This document shows positions 26,621 to 36,146 of a DNA stretch of 64,000 nt, piece after piece. This stretch comes from Pontibacter actiniarum (GTDB taxonomy: Bacteria > Bacteroidota > Bacteroidia > Cytophagales > Hymenobacteraceae). The notes under the pieces are model-generated. The model was not told the DNA's origin. It made no database searches and was given only the letters and a program-made list of their open reading frames with translations. Position 1 is the first letter of the stretch, and every line of letters starts with the position of its first letter. The translations under genes and the position numbers were made by a program. The stretch spans positions 3,472,001 to 3,536,000 of the forward strand of contig NZ_CP021235.1 of the NCBI RefSeq assembly GCF_003585765.1. Reading direction: 5' to 3'.

Positions 26621-26980
26621 TTATTCGCGGCAAGTGGCAAAAGAGCGCGTATCGGTAAAATGTACAGTAAAATCGGCCTGGTAACGCTGCTCCGTTACAT
26701 ACAGCACATGGTCAGCAAAGGCTTTGTTAGGAGTGACGTACCAGATGGCCGCTGCGTCGGCAAACAGCTTGTTGCTCTCGCGGTACACCACCATGTTGGC
26801 AAAGGCCTCTTCCTCCCCCAAATACACCACATGCGAGGCGGTGTTTTTATACATGGGGTTTCGCTCCAGGTACACCGATCCGTAAATCTGGCAAAAGTTA
26901 CGCCCTGCCGTGGCTGTGGCAGGCGCGGCAGGAGAAAGGTGCGGCAGCAGTGCCATCCAGATCATGAATAGTATCTGCAT
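26621..26980 (-). CDS. DUF6150-family secreted protein
   Basis: A 119-residue exported protein. The ATG at 26980 gives a signal peptide (MQILFMIWMALLPHLSPAAPATATA) and is preferred to the TTG at 27007. The mature part has repeated short blocks of the DUF6150 type: GSVYLERNP, HVVYLGEEEAFANMVVYRE, KLFADAAAIWYV, ADHVLYVTEQRYQADFTVHF. These repeat a strand followed by an Ala-Asp pair, and suggest a small solenoid or sandwich. Function unknown. It lies between the tpiA terminator and prmA. Confidence 0.7.
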   Translation of the reverse strand: MQILFMIWMALLPHLSPAAPATATAGRNFCQIYGSVYLERNPMYKNTASHVVYLGEEEAFANMVVYRESNKLFADAAAIWYVTPNKAFADHVLYVTEQRYQADFTVHFTDTRSFATCRE

Positions 26981-27012
26981 ATATAATTTTGTTAAAATAC
27001 AGGGCAAGATAC

Positions 27013-27052
27013 AAAAAAAGGTTGCTAACCCCGTAGGCCAGCAACCTTTTTT
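27013..27052 (-). terminator. intrinsic terminator after tpiA
   Basis: AAAAAAGGTTGCT (27013-27025) pairs with AGCAACCTTTTTT (27040-27052), giving a T tract on either strand; it sits 19 bases beyond the tpiA stop. Confidence 0.87.
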
Positions 27053-27070
27053 ACAGTATGCTATTGTATT

Positions 27071-27832
27071 TTAAAAGGACTTAATCACGTCTGTAAAGTC
27101 TCTGGACTTCAGGGAGGCTCCCCCGATCAGGCCGCCGTCTACATCCGCCTGCGCGAACAACTCCTGCGCATTGGCCGGGTTGCAGCTTCCGCCGTACAGA
27201 ATCGGGGTTTTATAAGCCGCCTCGGCATCAAACATGCGGGCCAACTGCTCCCGGATGTACTCGTGCATTTCCTGCGCCTGCTGGCTGCTGGCCGTGCGGC
27301 CCGTGCCAATTGCCCAGATCGGCTCATACGCCACTACCACCTGGTCAAACTCCTCGTTGCTCAGGTAAGACAGGCTGTCGTGCAGCTGTTTGCCCACGTA
27401 GTCGAAGTGGCGGTCGGCATCGCGCTCCTCCAGCGGCTCGCCGCAGCAGAAGATCGGCTTCAGGCCCTGTGCAATAGCGGCTTTCATCTTCTTGTAAAGC
27501 GTCTGCGCGTCCTCGTGGTGGTACAGGCGGCGCTCGCTGTGGCCAATGATCACGTACTCCACGCCCACCGACTTCAGCATGGCCGCTGACACCTCTCCGG
27601 TAAACGCGCCGCTGTCGTGCTCGCTCACGTTCTGGGCAGCCAGGTGCATCTTATCATTACCTTGTGTTAGCTTGCCCACGCTCTGCAGGAACGGGAAAGG
27701 AGGAGCCACCACTACGGTCACGTCGCCATTCACCTCGTCTTTCACCATGTTGTCGATTTCCGACACCAGCGAAAGCGCCTCCTCAGCGGTTTTGTTCATT
27801 TTCCAGTTGCCTGCAACAATCTTCTTTCTCAT
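27071..27832 (-). CDS. tpiA: triose-phosphate isomerase
   Basis: Interconverts dihydroxyacetone phosphate and glyceraldehyde 3-phosphate in glycolysis and gluconeogenesis. The 253-residue TIM barrel has all key residues: Asn9 and Lys11 in GNWKMN, His98 in IIGHSERR, catalytic Glu170 in AYEPIWAIGTG, and the phosphate-binding ILYGGS and GLIGGAS loops near the C-terminus. Length is normal. It is probably monocistronic, bounded by a terminator downstream and the 68-bp palindrome region upstream. Confidence 0.95.
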   Translation of the reverse strand: MRKKIVAGNWKMNKTAEEALSLVSEIDNMVKDEVNGDVTVVVAPPFPFLQSVGKLTQGNDKMHLAAQNVSEHDSGAFTGEVSAAMLKSVGVEYVIIGHSERRLYHHEDAQTLYKKMKAAIAQGLKPIFCCGEPLEERDADRHFDYVGKQLHDSLSYLSNEEFDQVVVAYEPIWAIGTGRTASSQQAQEMHEYIREQLARMFDAEAAYKTPILYGGSCNPANAQELFAQADVDGGLIGGASLKSRDFTDVIKSF

Positions 27833-27931
27833 GCTTTATACTTTGTGTTGATGATGGTTATACTTGCTTTAGCTTGCTCAGAAGCTTTACGGCAAGATAG
27901 TAATTCCTGATGTAGGATAACAACTGTATGG

Positions 27932-27999
27932 AATACAATAGGCATAAGCGAGAGAGGAGAGCAATATTGCTCTCCTCTCTCGCTTATGCCTATTGTATT
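27932..27999. repeat. 68-bp perfect palindrome
   Basis: Two 34-base arms (27932-27965 and 27966-27999) are exact reverse complements with no spacer; the centre is GCAAT|ATTGC. It lies 3 bases past the stop codon of the 28003 gene and about 100 bases upstream of tpiA. There is no adjacent T tract on the minus strand, so it is not a typical terminator, though an RNA copy would form a very stable hairpin. Confidence 0.9.
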
Positions 28000-28002
28000 G
28001 TG

Positions 28003-28206
28003 CTACTGTTTTGCTTCTTTTGGAAGTCTCATTACATAATAATATCCAATGAAAGGGACGAACCCAACTATCAATAAAGTTTTAAAATTATAGGGATATT
28101 TACCGGTTAAGGCTCCAAAACAATATCTAGCAACCAACCAGATGTGTATAAAAACAAAAAGAACCCAAACATCTTCGAAATCGATATTTAAAAATGTCAT
28201 TGCCAT
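28003..28206 (-). CDS. small membrane protein, unknown
   Basis: A 67-residue hydrophobic protein with two membrane segments, about 12-32 and 43-59, and a basic end. The layout resembles the short PLDc_N-type membrane domain but the sequence is too short to be sure. It begins 6 bases after the lipoprotein gene at 28213 ends, so both are likely one operon. The pair is A+T-rich compared with tpiA and uvrA on either side, suggesting acquisition. The stop codon abuts the 68-bp palindrome. Confidence 0.6.
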   Translation of the reverse strand: MAMTFLNIDFEDVWVLFVFIHIWLVARYCFGALTGKYPYNFKTLLIVGFVPFIGYYYVMRLPKEAKQ

Positions 28207-28212
28207 ACTTGT

Positions 28213-28935
28213 TTAGTTATCTCTAATTAATTGCCTTCCCCAAGTACTCCCATCACCACTCACAACACCAGTATATTCCGCAACATATGAACTACCGTAC
28301 ACATTACCATCGTAGTTCATTCCAGTGTAAAGTAACCCACTAAAATTAAAAGATAAACTACTACCAGAAACATGCGCTGAAGCACTTAATGCATTGAAAT
28401 CAAACCCTCCAAAAGAACTATCTGTGGTATAAGTAGATATAGCCCACGATGTAATATTTCCATTAGAATCAGTTGAATACGCTATTTCAACTGTTACATT
28501 AGAGTAAGGCCAATCATTTTCAAACGTCATATATGATCTTCCTGTATAACTTGCAGACCCACCACCTCCACTATCATAACCACCTCTCTCAGTATCAGAA
28601 ACGAGATCAGGTCTGGTTGCGTATAATTCAATTTGTTGAGACGTTTGTTTATCTACAGTTTTATTTGCTTTTAGCTTAAGAGTTTCTTCTCCTATTTCAA
28701 AAGATTCAGGCTTCGACTTTTCTAAACTTTTGAGAAAATCATTTGCTATCCTATCATCTTCAACAACTTTGTATTCCTTTATAAGCTGCTGCTTTAAATT
28801 ACTTAATTTGTGCGTTGAAAAAATTTTACTCCCTGTGGGAACAGGGAGATCGGCTTGCTGATCTTCGCACGAGCTTGCACAGGATGCTATAAGGATTAAA
28901 ATTGTGGACTTAACTAAATTAAGTTTTGCTTTCAT
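28213..28935 (-). CDS. predicted lipoprotein in A+T-rich islet
   Basis: A 240-residue lipoprotein with a signal ending CASSC, lipid-modified Cys near residue 23. Residues about 30-110 are helical and charged. A Gly-rich linker follows (about 118-126), then a strand-rich C-terminal domain with many Tyr, Ser and Gly. No motif identifies it. It may be a surface-exposed lipoprotein; the Gly linker suggests two independently folded parts. Codon use is A+T-rich, unlike the flanking housekeeping genes. Cotranscribed with the small membrane protein downstream. Confidence 0.65.
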   Translation of the reverse strand: MKAKLNLVKSTILILIASCASSCEDQQADLPVPTGSKIFSTHKLSNLKQQLIKEYKVVEDDRIANDFLKSLEKSKPESFEIGEETLKLKANKTVDKQTSQQIELYATRPDLVSDTERGGYDSGGGGSASYTGRSYMTFENDWPYSNVTVEIAYSTDSNGNITSWAISTYTTDSSFGGFDFNALSASAHVSGSSLSFNFSGLLYTGMNYDGNVYGSSYVAEYTGVVSGDGSTWGRQLIRDN

Positions 28936-29159
28936 ATTTCTAGTTTAGTTTGAATGCATCAAACATACATCAACTAATAAATATATATAAGGAAATAACT
29001 TCAGTTAAAGCAACCATAAACAATATAACAAATAACAAGATTATAAGATTAAGCTAAAAAATAAGCAATGACAAAATTAGCATATTCTATACTTTAACCG
29101 AGACACTAATTTTTTATGGATAAAAAGACTACGAAATTATTTTCAGCAAAACATATATA

Positions 29160-29190
29160 GCCGCTGCAAGTGTGCTTGCAGCGGCTTTTT
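29160..29190. terminator. hairpin between lipoprotein islet and uvrA
   Basis: GCCGCTGCAAG (29160-29170) pairs perfectly with CTTGCAGCGGC (29175-29185); TTTTT follows on the plus strand. It lies just beyond the uvrA stop and can end uvrA transcripts. Confidence 0.8.
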
Positions 29191-29207
29191 CTTACTTTAT
29201 ACTTCTC

Positions 29208-32015
29208 TTACAGCTTCTCCTTCAGGAACCGGGCGGTGTCGTTGTCTTCCAGCTTCGCCATCTCTTCCGGTGTGCCTTCAAACAGCAGGTGACCGCCGTT
29301 GGTGCCTCCTTCTGGGCCAAGGTCTATGATCCAATCGGCACATTTCACGATGTCCATGTTGTGCTCGATAATCACCACCGTATTGCCGTTTTCGATGAGC
29401 GCGTTGATGGAGGTGAGCAGCTTGCTGATGTCGTGGAAGTGCAGGCCGGTGCTCGGCTCGTCGAAGATGAACAGAATGTTTTCCTGGTGCGGCTGCGCAC
29501 CCTTCGTCAGGAAGGAGGCCAGCTTCACGCGCTGCGCCTCGCCACCGGACAGGGTGTTGCTCGACTGCCCCAACCGGATATAGCCCAGGCCCACGTCGTT
29601 CAGCGGCTTCAGCTTCTCGATGATCTTCGGCTGGTCAGCAAAAAAGTCAATGCTGTCGGCAATGGTCATCTCCAGCACATCCGATATGCTCTTGTCTTTA
29701 TACTTGATATCGAGCACATCCTGCTTAAAGCGTTGCCCGTGGCAGCTCTCGCAGGTCAGGTAGATATCGGCCATAAACTGCATCTCGATCTTTACCTGCC
29801 CCTCGCCCTGGCATACTTCGCAACGGCCACCCTCGATGTTAAACGAGAAATGCGACGGCTTAAAGCCGCGCGACTTGGCCAGCGGCTGGTCGGCGTACAG
29901 CGTACGGATAGCATCGTAAGCCTTCACGTAGGTTACCGGGTTAGAGCGCGACGATTTGCCGATCGGGTTCTGGTCCACAAACTCCACGTGCTCGATCTTG
30001 TTATAGTCGCCCGCCAGCTTGTCGAACTTGCCTGTTGCCTCAGCCGTGGAGCCGTGGAGCTTCTGCATGGCCGGCGCCAAAATCTTCTTGATCAGGGTAG
30101 ACTTCCCGGAGCCGCTCACGCCGGTCACCACCGTCATCACGCCTAGCGGCACCTTCACGCTCAGGTTTTTCAGGTTGTTTTCGCGCGCCCCGATAATTTC
30201 GATGGCATTGCGCCACTTGCGGCGCTGCGCCGGCACCGGCACTTCCATCTTGCCCGACAGGTACTTGGATGTGTACGTGTCGGCACGTTGTGTCATCTCC
30301 TCGAAAGAGCCCTGGAACATCAGGTTGCCCCCTCCCGAGCCTGCTTCAGGGCCAATATCGATGAGTTGGTCGGCCGCTTTCATCATTTCCTCCTCATGCT
30401 CCACCACAATCACCGTGTTACCGATCTGCTGCAGCGAGCGCAGCACTCCGATCAGCTGCTCAGAGTCTTTCGGGTGCAGGCCTATACTTGGCTCATCCAG
30501 AATGTACATCGACCCCACCAAAGCACTGCCCAGAGAGGTAGCCAGGTTAATCCGCTGGCTCTCTCCGCCAGACAAGGTGTTGGAGAGGCGGTTCAGCGTC
30601 AGGTAGCCCAACCCCACGCGCTGCAGATAGCCCAGGCGGTTGCTCACCTCCGTTACCAGGCGCTCCGCCACGTTATGCTCGTGCTCCGTTAGCTCCAGGT
30701 TCTGGAAAAACGGCAGTACCTGCGTGATCGGCATCAGCACCAGGTCGGTTATACTTTTGCCGCCTACTTTTACATAGCTGGCATCTTTGCGCAGGCGCGA
30801 GCCCCGGCACTCCGGGCACGTGGTGCGCCCACGGTAACGCGAGAGCATTACCCGGTACTGGATCTTATGCGTCTGCGACTGGATTTCTTTAAAGAAGGCA
30901 TTGAGGCCGGAGAAGTACTTGTTGCCCGTCCACAGCAGCTCCTGCTCCGCCTCTGTCAGCTCATTGTAAGGCCGGTGAATCGGAAAGTCGAAGCGGATGC
31001 CGTTCTTGAGCAGCGGCTGCAGCCACTCATTCATCTTGTCGGTGCGCCACGGAGCGATAGCCCCTTCATACACCGTCAGGCTCTTGTCCGGAATCACCAG
31101 GTCCGGGTCTATGCCCAGCACGCTGCCGAAGCCTTCGCAGGTCTGGCAGGCACCGTAGGGGTTGTTAAAGCTGAAGAAGTTGACCGACGGCTCCTCGAAC
31201 ACCATTCCGTCCAGCTCAAACCTGTCGGAGAAAACGCGCTCCTCCCCATTGCCGTACAGCACGCGGCACTCGCCGTGGCCCTCGAAAAAAGCCGTCTGCA
31301 CGGAGTCGGAAATGCGAAAAGCAAGGTCCTCGTCGGATTTATAGATCACCGCGCGGTCCACAAGTATAAATACCTCCTTGCCCAGCTTGGGCTTCTTCTC
31401 CTCCAGCAGCTCTTCGATAAAGTATACCTGCTCATTTGCGTAGATGCGGGAGTAGCCTTTCTGCAGCAGCAGGTCCAGCTCTTTGGCCAGGGTGCGCTCC
31501 TGGTGCTGGTGCAGCGGCGCCAGGATCATCACGCGGGCCTCATCCTCCAGCGAGAAGATAAAGTTCACCACATCCGTTACGGAGTCCTTCTTTACTACCT
31601 CCCCCGAAACAGGCGAGTAGGTTTTGCCGATGCGGGCATAAAGCAGTTTCAGGTAATCATAAATCTCGGTGCTGGTGCCCACAGTGGAGCGGTTGTTCTT
31701 AATGCTTACCTTCTGCTCGATGGCGATAGCCGGGCTGATGCCTTTGATGTAGTCCACGTCGGGCTTGTCCATACGCCCCAGGAACTGGCGGGCGTAGGAG
31801 CTCAGGCTCTCCACGTACATGCGCTGCCCCTCGGCATACAGGGTATCAAAAGCCAGGGAAGACTTCCCCGAGCCGGAGAGCCCTGTGATGACGATAAATT
31901 TATTGCGCGGCAGCGCCACGCTCAGGTTTTTAAGATTGTGTACCCGTGCTCCTTTTATAATGATGTTCTGGCGAGCGTCTAACTCGTCAAGTTTATCTGC
32001 AGATGTGTTTGCCAT
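29208..32015 (-). CDS. uvrA: excinuclease ABC subunit A
   Basis: The 935-residue damage-recognition ATPase of nucleotide excision repair, which loads UvrB on DNA. It has two ABC ATPase modules: the first Walker [10 protein letters not shown] at 45-53 and its LSGGESQR signature near 490, and the second [10 protein letters not shown] near 640 and LSGGEAQR near 835. Zinc-binding cysteine pairs are visible in the insertion domain (CQTCEG, CPECRG) and in the second module (CEVCQG, CESCHG). Length and order are normal. Single gene with its own terminator. Confidence 0.96.
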   Translation of the reverse strand: MANTSADKLDELDARQNIIIKGARVHNLKNLSVALPRNKFIVITGLSGSGKSSLAFDTLYAEGQRMYVESLSSYARQFLGRMDKPDVDYIKGISPAIAIEQKVSIKNNRSTVGTSTEIYDYLKLLYARIGKTYSPVSGEVVKKDSVTDVVNFIFSLEDEARVMILAPLHQHQERTLAKELDLLLQKGYSRIYANEQVYFIEELLEEKKPKLGKEVFILVDRAVIYKSDEDLAFRISDSVQTAFFEGHGECRVLYGNGEERVFSDRFELDGMVFEEPSVNFFSFNNPYGACQTCEGFGSVLGIDPDLVIPDKSLTVYEGAIAPWRTDKMNEWLQPLLKNGIRFDFPIHRPYNELTEAEQELLWTGNKYFSGLNAFFKEIQSQTHKIQYRVMLSRYRGRTTCPECRGSRLRKDASYVKVGGKSITDLVLMPITQVLPFFQNLELTEHEHNVAERLVTEVSNRLGYLQRVGLGYLTLNRLSNTLSGGESQRINLATSLGSALVGSMYILDEPSIGLHPKDSEQLIGVLRSLQQIGNTVIVVEHEEEMMKAADQLIDIGPEAGSGGGNLMFQGSFEEMTQRADTYTSKYLSGKMEVPVPAQRRKWRNAIEIIGARENNLKNLSVKVPLGVMTVVTGVSGSGKSTLIKKILAPAMQKLHGSTAEATGKFDKLAGDYNKIEHVEFVDQNPIGKSSRSNPVTYVKAYDAIRTLYADQPLAKSRGFKPSHFSFNIEGGRCEVCQGEGQVKIEMQFMADIYLTCESCHGQRFKQDVLDIKYKDKSISDVLEMTIADSIDFFADQPKIIEKLKPLNDVGLGYIRLGQSSNTLSGGEAQRVKLASFLTKGAQPHQENILFIFDEPSTGLHFHDISKLLTSINALIENGNTVVIIEHNMDIVKCADWIIDLGPEGGTNGGHLLFEGTPEEMAKLEDNDTARFLKEKL

Positions 32016-32509
32016 AAATTTTGCGGCCTCCCCGGCAGGTATTACTACCTCTGGCAGAGGCCATTTTTATGCTGGTTGTTAATTGGTAAAGTTACGAATA
32101 GATAACCTCATTTTGAAGGGCTTTGTTGCAGTTACAGCACTGGCCGCACGTGCAGCAGGGAAACAAAGCCGGCGCGGCCTCACAAGCCCCCTCACTACCT
32201 CCACTTTTTTGCACACTTCACACAGCTTCACAGGCATTTAAAGGCGCTTTACTAAAATCGCGACCTCCCAGCTCCCTCCCAGCTATCGCACTCGTACACA
32301 ACAGTATAGCATGGCATGCTGTAGCAACTGCGCAGCCGTGTGCGTAGCAGAAACTGCACTGCAGGCTCTGCTGCAACGAACCAACCCCTCCAAAGATGGC
32401 GCTTTGCCTGTTCCCTCACCCTCCGGGGCCATCGCCCTCCTGACTCCTTGTTTACCGCTGGGTACGCCTCCTGTTGCACCGTGAGCTAGAACTTAACGCG
32501 ACCCTATTC
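32016..32509. other. intergenic region, no gene seen
   Basis: 494 bases between divergent uvrA and the T9SS protein gene. Short open frames on both strands (for example 32123-32347 plus and 32252-32479 minus) lack credible starts or protein-like composition. Promoters for both neighbours must lie here but I see no strong TTTG/TAnnTTTG pair. Confidence 0.4.
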
Positions 32510-33532
32510 ATGAAAACATCTACGCTGCTTACCTTCCTGATACCGATACTTTTTTTACTCCTGATGCCTTTTGGCAGGGCCAAGGCACAGACCGTTGCCG
32601 TTTGCGAGTACGCTGACGAATGTATTTTTGTGGCTTACGAGGCCGTACAGGAGTCAGCCCCGAACGCCGGCACACTACTGGTGGTTTTAAACGCCACCCT
32701 GCTAAACAGCGGCAACTGCAGTAACATCGACGGGATGATTTTCGTGCCCGTGGGCGGAGTACCCGTTCTGCGGACCAGGGCGCAGCTGGCTGCCAGCCCC
32801 TTTGTGGAGCTCCTGGTGAACAGAGACCTCTTTGTGAGCACGCCCGATGTGGTAGTCAGCACTTTCACATACCTGCAGTTCTTCGGGTTCAGGATTCCCA
32901 TCCCGACCGAGATCGTGGACCTGCAGGCCCGCCTGGACTCCAACGACCCCTGCCTGTCCATCACGCCGCTTCCCGTGGAGCTGATCAGCTTTAGCGGGGT
33001 GGCCAGTGCCAATGGCGTGGCGCTGCAGTGGAGCACGGCCAGCGAGGAGAACAACAGCCATTTTGAGGTGGAGCGCAGTGCCGACGGAAAGCAGTTTGAG
33101 CAGATCGGCTCCGTGCAGGGCCACGGAACCTCCTCCGTAATGCAACGCTACCGCCACCTGGACAGCCGCCCGCTGCCAGGCCAGAACTACTACCGCCTGA
33201 AACAAGTGGACTACGACGGCCAGTTCGAATACTCCAAGGTCATCGCTGTAGCAACCGCTGAGGGACTGGCGAAACAGCTGCAGATCATGCTTTCGCCTAA
33301 CCCGTGCCGCAACGGCGACTGCAACGTTAGCTTAATAGTGCCTTACCAGCAGCGGGAGGTACTGGTACAGCTGCAGGACCTCTCCGGGCGTGTACTGTTT
33401 GAGCAAAATCTGGCCGGCGAAGACGCTGAGCTCCAGCTCAGCCAGCAGCAGCTGCAAAACCTGCGGGGCATGTTCATTCTATCGGCCAAATCAGGCCAGG
33501 AGGTGGTGCGCCAGCGGGTAGTGCTGGAGTAG
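32510..33532 (+). CDS. secreted protein with T9SS type A sorting domain
   Basis: A 340-residue cargo protein of the type IX secretion system. The ATG at 32510 (MKTSTLL) begins a signal peptide ending AKAQ; the upstream frame from 32474 adds nothing. A Cys-containing domain covers about 20-160. A PVELISFSGVASANGVALQWSTA block then starts a fibronectin-like module common in these proteins (about 163-265). The C-terminal domain opens with LSPNPC and ends RQRVVLE, the sorting signal cleaved on export. It confirms that the host has a T9SS. Substrate or ligand unknown. Confidence 0.82.
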   Translation: MKTSTLLTFLIPILFLLLMPFGRAKAQTVAVCEYADECIFVAYEAVQESAPNAGTLLVVLNATLLNSGNCSNIDGMIFVPVGGVPVLRTRAQLAASPFVELLVNRDLFVSTPDVVVSTFTYLQFFGFRIPIPTEIVDLQARLDSNDPCLSITPLPVELISFSGVASANGVALQWSTASEENNSHFEVERSADGKQFEQIGSVQGHGTSSVMQRYRHLDSRPLPGQNYYRLKQVDYDGQFEYSKVIAVATAEGLAKQLQIMLSPNPCRNGDCNVSLIVPYQQREVLVQLQDLSGRVLFEQNLAGEDAELQLSQQQLQNLRGMFILSAKSGQEVVRQRVVLE

Positions 33533-33622
33533 CGAAACAGGCGGAAAAATATCGCTCATAAACCTAAACCACAGCCTTTTACGCGCGTATGCGCAAAGGT
33601 TCATCATCTAACCTAACGCTTT

Positions 33623-33748
33623 ATGGGAAAAGGAGATAAAAAATCCAGAAAAGGCAAAATCACGAAGGGCACTTACGGCAAAAGGCGCCCGCACAAGGAC
33701 TACAACCAAAAGATGAAGCCTACAGACAAGGCGGCCACGGCGGAGTAG
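33623..33748 (+). CDS. 30S ribosomal protein Thx
   Basis: A 41-residue basic protein that begins MGKGDKKSRKGKITKGTYGK, matching the small-subunit protein Thx (THX), a short peptide in the head of the 30S subunit. The RRPHKD segment follows and the tail is longer than in Thermus. It starts at an ATG 90 bases after the T9SS gene and ends 15 bases before a strong terminator. It is easily missed because of its size, but the match over its first 25 residues is clear. Confidence 0.85.
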   Translation: MGKGDKKSRKGKITKGTYGKRRPHKDYNQKMKPTDKAATAE

Positions 33749-33763
33749 CGCCGCCGCAAAGCA

Positions 33764-33807
33764 AAACGCGCCTCCCCCGGCCTTTGCTGTGCGGGGGAGG
33801 CGCGTTT
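33764..33807. terminator. bidirectional terminator between thx and MFS gene
   Basis: AAACGCGCCTCCCCCG pairs with CGGGGGAGGCGCGTTT, a 16-bp G+C-rich stem between convergent genes. Confidence 0.85.
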
Positions 33808-33837
33808 ATATTTCTGCCATTTGGCTCGCCGGCCAGG

Positions 33838-35097
33838 CTACACGGCCTCCTCTGGCGTCAGGTCCAGCACCCGTAGCTTATCGGCTTTTACAGAGGTAAA
33901 GGCTACCACCACCAGGGTCATGATGCCGCCGAAGACCACGGCTGGCACTGTCCCCATCAGCTTTGCCGTAAAGCCGGATTCAAAAGCGCCTATCTCGTTG
34001 GAGGAGCCGACAAAGATGTTGTTTACCGACGACACGCGCCCCTTCATGTACTCTGGCGTTAATGTGTGAATAAGGGTGGAGCGGATAATCATGCTGATAC
34101 TGTCAAACGCCCCGCTCAGGGCCAGCAGCACCAGCGAGAACCAAAAGTTCCTGGAGAGGCCAAACAGCACCATGCACACCCCGAAACCTGCCACGCACCA
34201 CAGCATTTTTTTGCCGGCATCCACATTGATCGGGTAGTAGGCCATGAGCATCGCCATCAGCACAGAGCCCACCGCAGGCGCCGCACGCAGCATGCCCAGG
34301 CCCTGCGGCCCCACCAGTAAGATATCGGAGGCGAAGATGGGCAACAGCGCCACTGCCCCGCCAAACAGCACGGCAAACAGGTCCAGAGAGATCGCGCTAA
34401 GTATGATCTGGTTCCCGAACACGAACCGTATCCCCGACTGCAGGCTCTCCTTCAGGTTCTGGGGGTTTGCGTTTTCTGGCAATGGTTTTCTGCTGATCAT
34501 GCTAAAGAAGAGCAGGGCCAGCAGCACCAGCACGGCATCGGTCATATAAGAGGCTGTAATACCGTAGAAACCGTACAGCAGGCCTCCGATAGCCGGCCCC
34601 GCCACGGAGGCTGCCTGCCAGGTGGTGGTGCTCCAGGTAATGGCATTGGCGTACAGCTGCTTGTTAGGCACCAGCTGCGGCATAAACGAGAAGATGGCCG
34701 GCCCCATAAAGCCCCGGGCAATGCCGCTCACAAAGATAACCCCGTAGATGGGCAAGGCACCGTACAGGAGCAGCACCCGGCTTATGTCCAGCGTAAAGTA
34801 CAGGAGAGAGGCAGAGCAAAGCGCCAGCACGGCCACCACCACCAGGATGATTCGCTTCCGCTCCACGATGTCTGCCACATACCCGGCATACAACGACACG
34901 ACAATAGAGGGAATGGCCTCGGCCAGCCCTATCAAGCCAAGCGAGAGCGGGTCCTGCGTCATGTCGTAGATCTGCCACCCTACAATAACAGCCTGTATCT
35001 GCATGGCCAGGGTAATGCAGAGCCTTGCCGAAACGTACAGCCTGAAGTCCGGCAGCTTCAGAACGGCATAAGGGTCGTGCTTGCGTGTTTTACTCAT
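33838..35097 (-). CDS. MFS transporter, EntS/MDR-like
   Basis: A 419-residue major-facilitator protein with about 12 membrane segments. It resembles the EntS-like (enterobactin exporter) MFS group: short N-terminal FRLYVSARL before helix 1, the loop 2-3 motif GYVADIVERKRI, and an MKGRVSSVNN segment in the matching C-terminal loop. Proton-driven export is expected, but the substrate is unknown and no siderophore genes are adjacent. Convergent with the thx gene. The start ATG at 35097 is the only good one. Confidence 0.82.
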   Translation of the reverse strand: MSKTRKHDPYAVLKLPDFRLYVSARLCITLAMQIQAVIVGWQIYDMTQDPLSLGLIGLAEAIPSIVVSLYAGYVADIVERKRIILVVVAVLALCSASLLYFTLDISRVLLLYGALPIYGVIFVSGIARGFMGPAIFSFMPQLVPNKQLYANAITWSTTTWQAASVAGPAIGGLLYGFYGITASYMTDAVLVLLALLFFSMISRKPLPENANPQNLKESLQSGIRFVFGNQIILSAISLDLFAVLFGGAVALLPIFASDILLVGPQGLGMLRAAPAVGSVLMAMLMAYYPINVDAGKKMLWCVAGFGVCMVLFGLSRNFWFSLVLLALSGAFDSISMIIRSTLIHTLTPEYMKGRVSSVNNIFVGSSNEIGAFESGFTAKLMGTVPAVVFGGIMTLVVVAFTSVKADKLRVLDLTPEEAV

Positions 35098-35383
35098 TTT
35101 TCTGCTTTGTACACTTTCGGCCCAAAGCTACGCCAAAGAAGCATCTCTTAATAGCGCTTGTCCGCTAATACTTAAAAAGTATAGCTTTACCAATATCTAT
35201 TATAACTCATTACCGTATAACAAGTACCTCAGTCTCTGACTTTCGGATCCGTAGTTTCTGGTCTGCGGGGGGTGGCGTTAGGCACAGCACTTTACAGTAC
35301 AGCAGGATATTATATGGCGTTAGCATACATCTGACATAACGGCAGAGGGTGCTCCCTTTTGCCTAAACACTAACCAACGACCG

Positions 35384-35815
35384 ATGACAGCCATTCACAA
35401 ACAGGACCTCCCTTTCTTGACTATTACTTTTCGGCAGGACCTGGATGTGCTCTTCTGTAGATGGCGTGTGGCGGTGGAGGGCCCACAGTTTACCGAGGGC
35501 TACCTGGCCGCCCTGAAGCTGGCACTGCAGCATAGGTCGCGCTTCTGGCTCCACGACCTGCGCATGCGCAACATCTCCTCGGAGCAGGAGCGCAGCTGGT
35601 TTATCGCCAACATGTCGCCGCCGGCAGCCACCATGGCTCCTGGCATCTTTATTGCATATCTTATGTCGCCGCTGCAGCGCCAGAACCTGGTATCGGAAAC
35701 TAAGCCCATTTCGGAGGTGATTCATTACAGCCCTCACCTGCATGCGCGTTATTTCATAAGTGAGCACAACGCATTGGAGTGGCTTGAGGCGTGCCGCCTG
35801 CAGGCAGTGCCGTAG
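35384..35815 (+). CDS. hypothetical protein, STAS-like size
   Basis: A 143-residue soluble protein without a signal or membrane segment. The strand/helix alternation (FLTITFRQDLDVLFCRWRVAV, FTEGYLAALKLALQ, RFWLHDLRMRN, the helix SEQERSWFIANM, then VSETKPISEVIHY) resembles the STAS/SpoIIAA-like single-domain proteins common in Bacteroidota. I cannot name a function. It stands alone, 286 bases after the divergent MFS gene. The ATG at 35384 is well placed. Confidence 0.62.
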   Translation: MTAIHKQDLPFLTITFRQDLDVLFCRWRVAVEGPQFTEGYLAALKLALQHRSRFWLHDLRMRNISSEQERSWFIANMSPPAATMAPGIFIAYLMSPLQRQNLVSETKPISEVIHYSPHLHARYFISEHNALEWLEACRLQAVP

Positions 35816-36146
35816 CAAAGGGCTCCTTGCCGGCCCTTTCTTGCTAACTATCAATAACATCCAAAAAACTTACTAAAAAACAGAGCGGCTTCTGTAACTA
35901 TGTCTCTTAAACAGAAGTATAAAAATTCACCTTTTTTAATCTTGGGCCCTGTTTATCAAAGGCGCTGCAGGCCAGCAAAAGTTAGCCCAACGTAATTTAT
36001 TTATTACCTCTCTGTTAACAGGGAGGCACACGTATTACGAATACAAAAAGTATACTTTTCTTAGTCAACGCGCGTCGTTCTGGCTCGTATCTTGAGGACT
36101 GTAAGACGTTGATAAAATTATCTATTTCACAATTAAAGATTATTCC
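35816..36146. other. intergenic region with 14-bp palindrome
   Basis: 331 A+T-rich bases. The only notable element is AAAAGTATACTTTT (36046-36059), a perfect palindrome built from the window's over-represented heptamer, about 90 bases before the next gene; it could be an operator. No gene is seen. Confidence 0.4.

Noticed and set aside
30867-31982. 371-residue open frame on the plus strand inside uvrA
   Set aside because: It is an antisense shadow of a complete, motif-rich uvrA gene; its composition (many His, Gln, Val) is typical of reverse-frame translation of G+C-rich coding DNA.
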